Source of the DNA: SVFI01 sp045588655
Lineage (GTDB): Bacteria > Bacillota > Clostridia > Lachnospirales > Lachnospiraceae
Direction: 5' to 3'
DNA: 37,920 nucleotides
Assembly: GCA_045588655.1 (NCBI GenBank)
Contig: JAZNEP010000047.1
Location: 1-37,920, forward strand
Within the stretch, counting starts at the first letter, position 1; each line of letters opens with the position of its first letter. A program made the position numbers and the translations under genes. Shown here piece after piece: positions 14,339 to 21,235 of this stretch. The notes under the pieces are model-generated. The model was not told the DNA's origin. It searched no databases and worked only from the letters and a program-made list of their open reading frames with translations.

Positions 14339-15286
14339 ATGAAACTTTATTTTGCACCTATGGAAGGAATAACCGGCCTTGTATGCAGAAATGCTTACGA
14401 GGCTTGTTTTTCGGGTTCTATAGAAAAATATTTTGCGCCGTTTATTACGGCTACTACACAAAAAGCAATATCGGCCAAAGAACTCAAAGATATCCTTCCG
14501 CAACAGAATGAAGGAATCTGTCTGGTGCCACAGATTTTGGCAAACCGTGCAGAGGACTTTATCAAAACAGCGGAGGCAATTGTTAATCTTGGATATGAGG
14601 AAATCAACCTAAACCTTGGTTGTCCGTCCAAAACGGTAGTAACCAAGAAAAAGGGAGCAGGATTTTTACAATATCCGGATTTGTTAGATGAATTTTTATA
14701 TCAGGTGTGTGATTGGACAGAAAAAAAGCAAATCCGTTTTTCGGTCAAGACAAGATTGGGAATGTACGAGGAAGAGGAATTTTGGGAATTGCTGGATCTA
14801 TATAACAAATATAAACTGTGTGAGCTCATTGTCCACCCGAGGACGCAGATGGATTACTATATCCATCCGGTACATGAGGAGGTGTTTGAAAGGGTGGAAG
14901 CACTCAGTACCAATCCCCTGTGTTACAATGGAGATTTATACGACGAGGAAAGATTGCAGAAGTTTGCAGAGGGTAACCCGGATCGTAAGGTAGCCATGAT
15001 CGGAAGAGGTCTTTTGATGCATCCGGGGATGAGAATGTACAAGCGGGAGCCGGCCGTGGCGCGGGATGATCTTTGGAGATTTCATGACAGTGTATATGAG
15101 GGGTATTGTAAGCATATTCAGGGAGACAAAAATATGCTGTTTAAAATGAAAGAATTGTGGTCGTATCTGTGTGAAAGTTTTGATCCGGAGGAGACCGTCG
15201 TTAAGAAAAGCTTAAAACAGATTCGAAAAAGCCAGCATAAATCGGATTATGAAAGTGCTGTGAGACAGTTGAAGATGGTAAAATAA
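14339..15286 (+). CDS. tRNA-dihydrouridine synthase family protein
   Basis: This FMN- and NADPH-dependent enzyme of about 315 residues would reduce uridines to dihydrouridine in the tRNA D-loop. The Dus fold is clear from LYFAPMEGITGLVCRNAY at the N-terminus, the catalytic cysteine in INLNLGCPS (Cys95), the flavin/tRNA-binding VKTRLG and IVHPRTQMDYY, YNGDLYD and the phosphate-binding MIGRGLLMHPGM. The ATG at 14339 has GGGAG at the right distance. The alternative ATG at 14327, one base after the sufB stop region, has no good ribosome-binding site. The spacing suggests an operon with sufCB. The reading frame ends exactly where the IS1182-like relic begins on the other strand, and the C-terminus looks complete. 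Confidence 0.9.
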   Translation: MKLYFAPMEGITGLVCRNAYEACFSGSIEKYFAPFITATTQKAISAKELKDILPQQNEGICLVPQILANRAEDFIKTAEAIVNLGYEEINLNLGCPSKTVVTKKKGAGFLQYPDLLDEFLYQVCDWTEKKQIRFSVKTRLGMYEEEEFWELLDLYNKYKLCELIVHPRTQMDYYIHPVHEEVFERVEALSTNPLCYNGDLYDEERLQKFAEGNPDRKVAMIGRGLLMHPGMRMYKREPAVARDDLWRFHDSVYEGYCKHIQGDKNMLFKMKELWSYLCESFDPEETVVKKSLKQIRKSQHKSDYESAVRQLKMVK

Positions 15287-15785
15287 CAGTATTGTTGGAG
15301 AGTTTTTTGTGTTTTGTAAGTTTTCGTTTGCGGTTTTTCTCAATTACATCACGCACTTTATCCATGCCTTCAATTATAAACATCTGAACGTTACCTAAAT
15401 CGTATTTCTGACCGTAGTCATTATCATTTAACAGTTCGTTGTATCTGGTATAAAGTGCTTCAAGTGTGATCAAACCTTCTTTTTTTAATCTGCGTATAAA
15501 CTGGTAATTCAGATAAATGCAAGGTCTCTTTCACATAATTCAACAATACGGTCAACAGACTTGACTCCGCGCATGTTTGCATATGTAAGCACTGCATACT
15601 TCATTATTGGATTATACCCGTTTCTTCCCTTGTTTGAATACTGAGCTAAAAGCCTAGTAAAATCTAATTCCTCCATAACTTTTTTTAAGGGTATAGACCG
15701 GATCGTCGTCAGGTATACTCAATTCGAAGAATTTAAAGTTAATTTTCTGTTGTCCTAATTCAAAAAAATCGTTATAATAATCTTG
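15287..15785 (-). pseudogene. IS1182-family transposase fragment
   Basis: Conceptual translation on the minus strand gives phrases typical of IS1182-type transposases: YNDFFELGQQKINF, VMEELDFTRLLAQYSNKG, GYNPIMKYAVLTYANMRG, VDRIVELCERDLAFI, YQFIRRLKKEGLITLEALY and MFIIEGMDKVRDVIEKNRKR. A one-base shift occurs at a run of seven T (15680-15686 on plus). A stop follows RDLAFI, and most of the sequence before YQFIRRL is deleted. The C-terminal catalytic part is absent. An open frame of 90 residues at 15201-15473 is only the tail of this relic running on into antisense of the Dus gene. Confidence 0.8.
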
Positions 15786-15814
15786 TTTTTGACTGTCTAT
15801 TTCCCGACAGCCCC
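15287..15814 (-). mobile_element. degraded IS1182-like insertion sequence relic
   Basis: This 528-bp block has no intact gene. Read on the minus strand it starts with GGGGCTGTCGGGAAAT (15814-15799), a likely IS terminus, and continues with the N-terminal part of an IS1182-type transposase, then an internally deleted middle part. It ends abruptly at the stop codon of the dihydrouridine synthase gene. The distal half of the element and its other end are missing here. The same 16-bp terminus recurs at 19271-19286. Confidence 0.75.
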
Positions 15815-15837
15815 ATAAATAATACACCTTTCTTCTT

Positions 15838-15872
15838 ACTATACATTAACCAAAAAGTAATCAAATGGTAAA
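15838..15872 (-). promoter_or_regulatory. stranded copy of the two-component promoter/operator (copy iii)
   Basis: On the minus strand TTTAC (15872-15868) and ATTAC (15861-15857) form an 11-bp direct repeat, followed 13 bp later by TATAGT (15843-15838). It is almost identical to the copies before the response-regulator gene and before the membrane-anchored protein. It fires away from those genes, beyond a terminator, directly into the IS relic that begins 24 bp further on. No intact gene follows it. Confidence 0.6.
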
Positions 15873-15875
15873 ATA

Positions 15876-15916
15876 TAAAAATCAGAGGATATCTGAAATA
15901 GTTCAAATATCCCCTG
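15876..15916 (-). terminator. terminator of the membrane-anchored protein gene
   Basis: On the minus strand, CAGGGGATAT (15916-15907) pairs with ATATCCTCTG (15892-15883), one G-U pair, followed by ATTTTTA. It lies 14 bases past the stop of the 365-residue gene. Confidence 0.85.
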
Positions 15917-15929
15917 TCTTGTAAATCTT

Positions 15930-17027
15930 TTATTTAGACAAATAATGTGTACTTGTTCTAAATGAAGTCACTTTCTTTTCCCCAATATCAAAAGTAACTT
16001 CAACAACAGCACCATCTACAGTCTTACATATTACGTTATAGTAAGCGCGTATATTATTACCGCTAGTGCCCGTATAGGTTACACCCATGTCCTGAGCATA
16101 GATTTTTTCTACATTGCCTAATTTTAAGTCATCAGCGACAAATGTCTTTATGATATCATCAAATTCCTTTTGTTCTTCCTCAGGAAGCTCATGTTCTACA
16201 TCTGCTGCGTCCATTATATCCCATCCGTTAGTAAAAGTACCCAGAGTTTCATCCTCGTGATTAAACACAGTTACTTGTCCTGTTACGCTATCAATCCACA
16301 AATCATATCTTTGGCTTTCTGTTAAAATGTGTACCTGATAACACTTGTAATCCAGATAATAAATATCACAAACTTTGTCCGGTACAGATTCCGCTTGAAC
16401 ACTATTAATTTCTACTGTTCCATCCTCAGTTTTTATAACCGCTACACCATCGTCTTCCAGATCGGCATTTATAGCATCAGTATCGAGGCTATCTATATCA
16501 ATGTCAGGGATATCTGTTACAATAACATTTTCTACATCTACATCCTGTGTCTCTGATTCTACATTAATAGGATCTTCAAGGAATATTTGCATGTCACATT
16601 CGCCTAGCTCCTGGCCTGAGTACTTTTTAATTGCATCCTCAACGATTGGCTTAAGCTTTCCTAACCCTAAATCTTCTTGAGTTTCTTTTGAATAGTGCAT
16701 ATAAGAGATGTCACAATTATCCCAAGCTATTCCACAGCCATATTCATCATTTGAAACAATTTCCGCACCTTCCGGCAAATAAATGCTTTCATCTTCCTGC
16801 CAAATCTGATTCACAACTTCATCCTGTTCAGTTTCTTTCTGCTTAGTATCTTCCTGTTTGGTTTCGTCTTGGTTTATTTCTTTACCTATTTCATGCTTTT
16901 GTTCTAGTTGTGTAACCTGTTCCTCCTGCATATTCTTTGCCATACAAACATACAATCCTACTGCTCCGCTTAGTGTGATTGCACCCGCTATAGCTAATGT
17001 TAATATTGTACCTTTTTTCTTTCTCAT
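15930..17027 (-). CDS. membrane-anchored acidic extracellular protein linked to a two-component system
   Basis: The protein has 365 residues with an N-terminal signal anchor (about 7-29) and no convincing lipobox, since the Cys at 28 is preceded by LYV. A Gln/Glu/Lys-rich linker (31-75) follows, then an extracellular part. The region around 151-195 is very Asp/Glu-rich (DIPDIDIDSLDTDAI). Residues about 220-258 (CYQVHILTESQRYDLWIDS, TGQVTVFN) resemble a PepSY-like fold. I do not recognise the family and assign no function. It lies just downstream of the kinase gene and has its own promoter with the same operator as the response regulator, so it is probably a target of that system. The ATG at 17027 has GAAAGGAAG upstream. 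A terminator follows. Confidence 0.8.
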   Translation of the reverse strand: MRKKKGTILTLAIAGAITLSGAVGLYVCMAKNMQEEQVTQLEQKHEIGKEINQDETKQEDTKQKETEQDEVVNQIWQEDESIYLPEGAEIVSNDEYGCGIAWDNCDISYMHYSKETQEDLGLGKLKPIVEDAIKKYSGQELGECDMQIFLEDPINVESETQDVDVENVIVTDIPDIDIDSLDTDAINADLEDDGVAVIKTEDGTVEINSVQAESVPDKVCDIYYLDYKCYQVHILTESQRYDLWIDSVTGQVTVFNHEDETLGTFTNGWDIMDAADVEHELPEEEQKEFDDIIKTFVADDLKLGNVEKIYAQDMGVTYTGTSGNNIRAYYNVICKTVDGAVVEVTFDIGEKKVTSFRTSTHYLSK

Positions 17028-17095
17028 ATCATTTACTTCCTTTCATTCTTTTTCATTTATTAACCATGGTAGGTATAGGATACAAGCCCTTTCTT

Positions 17096-17130
17096 ACCAT
17101 ACAATAAAGAAAAAGTAATCAAACGGTAAA
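17096..17130 (-). promoter_or_regulatory. promoter/operator before the membrane-anchored protein (copy ii)
   Basis: On the minus strand TTTAC (17130-17126) and ATTAC (17119-17115), 11 bp apart, are followed 13 bp later by TATGGT (17101-17096). The box overlaps the end of the kinase gene. Spacing and flanking bases match copy iii closely. An 11-bp direct repeat upstream of the -10 is the usual layout for OmpR-family activators. Confidence 0.6.
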
Positions 17131-18513
17131 TTTTTTCGGGATAAGAATTGTAACAACGGTTCCCTTATTTATTTCTGATTCAATATCCATCTGTCCATTG
17201 TGATATTCCACAATTTGAGCACATATTGTAAGACCAAGACCGGTTCGCCCTGCTTCACGGCTTCTTGCTTTATCTACCCTATAAAAAGGTTCCTTTACAC
17301 GGTTTACTTGCTCTTTTGTCATGCCACAACCGTTATCTTCAATACAAATCCGTACTTTATCTTCCTTTTCCTCTATATCCCAGGAGACAGAGTCACCACT
17401 TTCGCAAGCATAGATAGCATTTTGAATTAGATTACAAAGCAAACTATACAATAACACTTCATTGGCTTGCATATTCTGAACACTTCTTTTACAGGTAAGT
17501 GTAACCTCTCTTTCTTGACACAGTGTATCCATACGTTTTTTTATCTGTTCCGCTATATCATCCAAACAAATATCATCTATATGTATTTCTTCATTTCTTA
17601 TCTTCGCCATATCAAGAAGGTTATAGGACAACTGCAATAATAGCTTGCTTTCGTCCATAATATAACCCAAGCATTGCATCCTATCATCCTCCGGTACATT
17701 TGCCTTTTGAAGATACTCCGCAAAGCCATATATACTGGTTAAAGGACTCTTTAATTCGTGGGCAAAATTATCTACGAACTCCTGCTTTGCATCAGCTTCC
17801 CTTTGAATCAGCTCTATATTCTCCTGTATTTTGTCTGCCATCTTATTAAAATGTCTGCCAAGAATGGCAATCTCATCTTTTCCATACTCTGACGCCCGGC
17901 TTTCCATGTTACCTTCCGCCATATTATCAACAATCTGTGTTAATTCATCGATTGGTTTCATAGTTTTTCTTAAGACTACAAAAAGAAAAACAGCTAAAAT
18001 AAAGGAAAAGAAAAGACTAATCATTATGTATTTTGACTGCAGCTTATCCCATACTTCTTCCAGTTCAGTCAATTCTTTTTCGTAGCGCAAATAAAGAGTT
18101 TCTTCCACTTCATACAGCTTACCCTGAACTATGATTTTCTTTTTATCCTTACCTTTTATAATAAGTTCATTTTTACCAGCTACAGGATTCCAATCTCGCA
18201 ATGTTTCTGTACCCTTTGGATACACACAGTTTTCTCCTCTCCAAAGAGTTAAATATACTGTGTCATTAAAATAATTTTCATAGTTTATCATAACCCTTTG
18301 CAATTTTGTATCTGTGACATCTCCTTGCTGATACAGGCTATCTAAGCTTCGAAGCAAACCACTAGTTAATATATTATACTGAGCTTCAGCCTGTTCTTGT
18401 TCTGCCGTAATATCTTTTTGATAAGTAAGTTTAAATACAACATACATTCCAATATTTAGTATCATAACGAATAATATCATTGTAACTAAATATACTTTTT
18501 GCCATAATTTCAC
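17119..18513 (-). CDS. sensor histidine kinase
   Basis: This 464-residue membrane kinase has two transmembrane segments (about 7-28 and 162-182) bracketing an extracellular sensor of about 130 residues. A HAMP domain (about 183-235), the phosphoacceptor helix FVDNFAHELKSPLTS with His252, and a catalytic domain with N-box NLIQNA (361-366), DNGCGM (393-398) and TGLGL (424-428) follow. It is of the HPK1a/EnvZ-like type and should phosphorylate the OmpR-type regulator encoded 11 bases upstream in the same transcript. The stimulus is unknown; the adjacent anchored protein may be a sensor accessory or output. ATG 18513 is preceded by AGGAGG. The stop codon lies inside operator copy ii. Confidence 0.95.
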   Translation of the reverse strand: MKLWQKVYLVTMILFVMILNIGMYVVFKLTYQKDITAEQEQAEAQYNILTSGLLRSLDSLYQQGDVTDTKLQRVMINYENYFNDTVYLTLWRGENCVYPKGTETLRDWNPVAGKNELIIKGKDKKKIIVQGKLYEVEETLYLRYEKELTELEEVWDKLQSKYIMISLFFSFILAVFLFVVLRKTMKPIDELTQIVDNMAEGNMESRASEYGKDEIAILGRHFNKMADKIQENIELIQREADAKQEFVDNFAHELKSPLTSIYGFAEYLQKANVPEDDRMQCLGYIMDESKLLLQLSYNLLDMAKIRNEEIHIDDICLDDIAEQIKKRMDTLCQEREVTLTCKRSVQNMQANEVLLYSLLCNLIQNAIYACESGDSVSWDIEEKEDKVRICIEDNGCGMTKEQVNRVKEPFYRVDKARSREAGRTGLGLTICAQIVEYHNGQMDIESEINKGTVVTILIPKKFTV

Positions 18514-18524
18514 TGTGGTTCCTC

Positions 18525-19169
18525 CTACACTTCCAGACGGTATCCTAGTTTTGTGATAGTACGGATTTCATTTTCCAATCCAAGCTTTTTACGTAATTTT
18601 TGAATATGTACATCGACTGTCTTTGTATCTCCCATATAATCATATCCCCACGCTAATTCCAGAAGCTTATCTCTGGAAAGAGCAATATTTTTATTAACAA
18701 TCAATACCTCTAACAAAGAAAATTCTTGCGGAGTCAATATAACTTCTTTTCCTTGGCACATGACCACTCGCTTCTTCAAATCCACTTGCACAGCATCAAT
18801 ATGAATTATTTCATCCCTTTCACTACGACGTAACACAACATTAATTCGTGCAATCAACTCCAACATCTCAAAAGGCTTTACAATATAGTCTTCCGCTCCT
18901 AAAGAAAGCCCTTGCAAACGATCCTCCAAATTTCCTTTTGCGGTTACAAATATAATCGGGGTATCCGATACCTGTGTAATAAAATCAAATCCTGACACTC
19001 CCGGCAGCATAACATCTAACAGTATCAAATCAAAGCTTTGCTTCTGCAATATTTCCAATCCGCTCAAACCATCATAACAGCAAGTACAGGTATGTCCCAC
19101 CAAAGTCAAATTACGTTTTACAAGCTCACTAATGTGTTGATCATCCTCTACAACCAATATATTTGCCAT
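18525..19169 (-). CDS. OmpR/PhoB-family response regulator
   Basis: This 214-residue regulator has a receiver domain at 1-115, with acidic pocket Asp9-Asp10, phosphoacceptor Asp52 in LILLDVMLPG, Thr76 and Lys98 (IVKPF). A winged-helix DNA-binding domain lies at about 117-214 (LTPQEFSLLEVL, KTVDVHIQKLRKKLG, TITKLGYRLE). The ATG at 19169 (MANILVVEDD) is chosen. An upstream TTG at 19190 would add seven residues but overlaps the apparent ribosome-binding site AAAGGAA. It should bind the TTTAC-N6-ATTAC repeat found at its own promoter and at two further places in this block, giving autoregulation. It is co-transcribed with the kinase. Confidence 0.95.
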   Translation of the reverse strand: MANILVVEDDQHISELVKRNLTLVGHTCTCCYDGLSGLEILQKQSFDLILLDVMLPGVSGFDFITQVSDTPIIFVTAKGNLEDRLQGLSLGAEDYIVKPFEMLELIARINVVLRRSERDEIIHIDAVQVDLKKRVVMCQGKEVILTPQEFSLLEVLIVNKNIALSRDKLLELAWGYDYMGDTKTVDVHIQKLRKKLGLENEIRTITKLGYRLEV

Positions 19170-19200
19170 TTGTATTTCATTCCTTTCCAAAACTTTGATT

Positions 19201-19232
19201 ATTATAATATCAAAAAGTAATCAAATGGTAAA
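19201..19232 (-). promoter_or_regulatory. promoter/operator of the two-component operon (copy i)
   Basis: On the minus strand TTTAC (19232-19228) and ATTAC (19221-19217) form an 11-bp direct repeat 10 bp before a perfect TATAAT (19206-19201). No good -35 box is present, consistent with activator-dependent transcription by the regulator encoded just downstream. Confidence 0.6.
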
Positions 19233-19286
19233 AATATAAAAAGGAACTGTCAATTTGAAGTGCACACTTCATTTCCCGACAGCCCC
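19232..19286 (-). terminator. terminator after the ECF S-component gene, built from an IS-end-like sequence
   Basis: On the minus strand GGGGCTGTC (19286-19278) pairs with GACAGTTCC (19251-19243, with G-U pairs). An inner arm GAAGTG/CACTTC and the T-rich CCTTTTTAT follow. Its first 16 bases equal the presumed end of the IS relic at 15799-15814, so the terminator may derive from an IS terminus. Confidence 0.65.
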
Positions 19287-19338
19287 TGTGTTTTTTGTTT
19301 GCAAAATTGCATGTATAGTTTTTGGGTGATTTGTAAAA

Positions 19339-19980
19339 TTATGCGCTCTGTTTTTTGGATAATGCGAAAAGTGCCTTGCAGACAGCGGTACAAATCACAG
19401 CAGCAACGATGGCTTCAGGAACACCGTTTGCGGCGATAATTCCAAGGATGACACCATATACGGCATCAATCGCGATTTCTTTTACGGTCGCAAATTCGTT
19501 GGCAAAGCAAACATAAATCAGATTCATAACAAGAAGTGTATTCGTAAATGCGCCAATCACACTTGCAATAGGGAGTGCAAGATAGTCGCTTCCCTTTGCG
19601 TTTTTAAGTAATTTACGAATTCCCTTATAAACAAAAAACGGAACAACACCAACAAGAATACGTGGTACGAAACAAATAACAACGGACCAGAAATTGCCAC
19701 CTACTTCTCCAAGAGAATAGAATGGAGAGAATGCAAATGACAGCAGGCTTGGATTGAAGGTGTTATTTACGATGGATGTTGCACCAAACACGAAACCTAA
19801 AAAGCCACCCTTTTTCGGACCAAGAAGAATCGAACCGATGATAACCGGAACATGAATTAATGTTGCTTTGATAAGTACCAGGTTGATGTAACCTAAGAAT
19901 GGCACAAAGGCCATCAGAATGATGATTGCGGTAAACAGTGCGGTGAGCACCATTTCCTGGTTTTTGGTTTTTTTAGACAT
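19339..19980 (-). CDS. ECF transporter S component (vitamin uptake, substrate uncertain)
   Basis: This 213-residue integral membrane protein has about six hydrophobic helices and the features of energy-coupling-factor substrate-binding subunits: an N-terminal basic KNQEMVLTALFTAIIILMAF, then KATLIHVPVIIGSILLGPKK, GFLGFVFGATSIVNNTF, FVPRILVGVVPFFVYK and IGAFTNTLLVMNLIYV. The sequence reminds me most of pantothenate-type (PanT-like) S components, but this is a judgement from memory. It needs a shared EcfAA'T module encoded elsewhere. The ATG at 19980 follows a strong AGGAGG. A longer frame upstream to 20103 lacks a ribosome-binding site and covers the structured leader, so it is rejected. Confidence 0.82.
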   Translation of the reverse strand: MSKKTKNQEMVLTALFTAIIILMAFVPFLGYINLVLIKATLIHVPVIIGSILLGPKKGGFLGFVFGATSIVNNTFNPSLLSFAFSPFYSLGEVGGNFWSVVICFVPRILVGVVPFFVYKGIRKLLKNAKGSDYLALPIASVIGAFTNTLLVMNLIYVCFANEFATVKEIAIDAVYGVILGIIAANGVPEAIVAAVICTAVCKALFALSKKQSA

Positions 19981-20160
19981 ATGTACCTCCTGCTCTCGTT
20001 CCTTAGATTTTTTCGCGAATATGGTAAAGTCTGCGAAAAGGATACGATGCTGTGTTTCATCTAAGACAAAAGACAGCCATATTGTCGTTGTGGCTTCCTG
20101 CAAATGTCAGGTGCCGGATGGGATGTTTTCGTCTGTGTGATGAAATGTTTATTTTTACCG
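19981..20160 (-). promoter_or_regulatory. structured 5' leader of the S-component gene, candidate riboswitch
   Basis: From the predicted start near 20160 to the ATG there are about 180 transcribed bases on the minus strand. Visible pairings are UUUUCGC with GCGAAAA, enclosed by CUUAGAU with AUCUAAG, a small GAUG/CAUC hairpin, AGCCA/UGGCU and CCUG/CAGG. I could not match it to TPP, FMN, THF, preQ1 or cobalamin consensus elements. A ligand-sensing role is inferred only from the leader length and the vitamin-transporter context. Confidence 0.4.
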
Positions 20161-20166
20161 CTGACT

Positions 20167-20195
20167 ATAATAGCATATTAATTTGATAAATACAA
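20167..20195 (-). promoter_or_regulatory. promoter of the ECF S-component gene
   Basis: On the minus strand TTGTAT (20195-20190), a 17-bp spacer and TATTAT (20172-20167). Confidence 0.55.
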
Positions 20196-20243
20196 TCGTT
20201 TTGTTTTGGGACAGACATTTCTATAGCCTGTCATAAAAAATTA

Positions 20244-20252
20244 TGATATACT
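20244..20252 (+). promoter_or_regulatory. extended -10 promoter of the CorA-type gene
   Basis: TG-A-TATACT at 20244-20252 is an extended -10 element. The -35 region is poor. The transcript would start near 20259, about 32 bases before the chosen ATG. Confidence 0.45.
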
Positions 20253-20290
20253 AAAGCATAATGGGCATAAAAATATCCGGAGGTGAGAGT

Positions 20291-21235
20291 ATGCGGTTTA
20301 TTTACAAAACTGACAATGGAAAATTATCATTATTAAACGATTTTGAACCGGACATTTGGGTGAATCTTGTTGCTCCCGATATGGAGGAAATTGTAGAAAC
20401 AGCCAAGCAGTATGGTATTGATGTGAACGATATGAAGGCTGCGCTTGATGATGAAGAAAGTTCCCGTGTACAGTTGGAAGATGGATATACGATGATTCTG
20501 GTCGATATTCCATCAACAGAAGTGCGTAATGATCAGAACGCTTATACGACCATTCCTCTTGGTATTCTTCTGGTAAAAAATGCGATTATCACAGTATGTG
20601 GTACAGAAACGCCGATTCTGACACATTTTTCGCAAAATTTAATGCGTGGTTTTTCGACAAAGAAAAAGATGAGATTTGTATATCAGATTTTGTTGCGTAC
20701 CACCAATCTTTACCAGAATTATCTGCGTGTTATTGATAAACGAAGAACCGAGATTGAGCATAGAGTCAGCATAGATGACACCGAAGATACAGATTTGATC
20801 CATCTTCATGAGTTGGAAACCAACCTTGTCTATTTCGCGACGTCATTAAGTGCAAACAGAATTGTATTAGAGCGACTGACCAGATATGAGCGAATCGAAC
20901 AGTATCCGGAGGATAAAGAATTACTGGATGATGTAATTGTCGAAAACCGACAGGCAATCGAGATGACAAATATTTACAGAGATATTATTCAAGGTGCCAG
21001 AGAACTCGTTTCTACGATTTTAAATAATCGACTGAATAATGCGATGAAATTGTTGACGTGTGTTACACTTGTTATGGCGATTCCTACGATTATCTCCGGA
21101 ATTTACGGAATGAACGTAAGTTCACAGTGGATGCCTCTTTCAACCACACCGTATGGATTCTATATTATTTGCGGATTAATTGCATCCATCTGTGTATTGG
21201 CACTATTAATATTAAAGAAAAAGAGAATGCTGTAA
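20291..21235 (+). CDS. corA: CorA-family divalent metal ion channel
   Basis: This 314-residue protein has the CorA plan: a long cytoplasmic N-terminal alpha/beta and helical domain (DIWVNLVAPD, VNDMKAALDDEESSRVQ, a coiled helix around NLYQNYLRVIDKRRTEIEHR), then two C-terminal transmembrane helices. The selectivity motif YGMN is at 272-275 after helix one, and the protein ends with a basic tail (KKKRML). It would form a pentamer importing Mg2+ or related ions; some relatives move Co2+, Ni2+ or Zn2+. ATG 20291 is preceded by GGAGGTGA. An ATG at 20261 in frame lacks such a site. Its stop codon abuts the start of the sugar-sensing operon (TAAATG), so read-through is likely. Confidence 0.92.
   Translation: MRFIYKTDNGKLSLLNDFEPDIWVNLVAPDMEEIVETAKQYGIDVNDMKAALDDEESSRVQLEDGYTMILVDIPSTEVRNDQNAYTTIPLGILLVKNAIITVCGTETPILTHFSQNLMRGFSTKKKMRFVYQILLRTTNLYQNYLRVIDKRRTEIEHRVSIDDTEDTDLIHLHELETNLVYFATSLSANRIVLERLTRYERIEQYPEDKELLDDVIVENRQAIEMTNIYRDIIQGARELVSTILNNRLNNAMKLLTCVTLVMAIPTIISGIYGMNVSSQWMPLSTTPYGFYIICGLIASICVLALLILKKKRML

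Noticed and set aside
15201..15473. Minus-strand frame of 90 residues overlapping the end of the dihydrouridine synthase gene
   Set aside because: Its first two thirds are a fragment of the IS1182-like transposase relic and the rest is antisense of the Dus gene. It is not an independent gene.
19243..19286. Inverted repeat read as a complete miniature transposable element
   Set aside because: The structure is explained by a minus-strand terminator following the ECF gene, and no target-site duplication was seen.
19981..20103. N-terminal extension of the ECF S component to 20103
   Set aside because: It has no ribosome-binding site, whereas AGGAGG precedes the ATG at 19980. The extension would also cover the structured leader.
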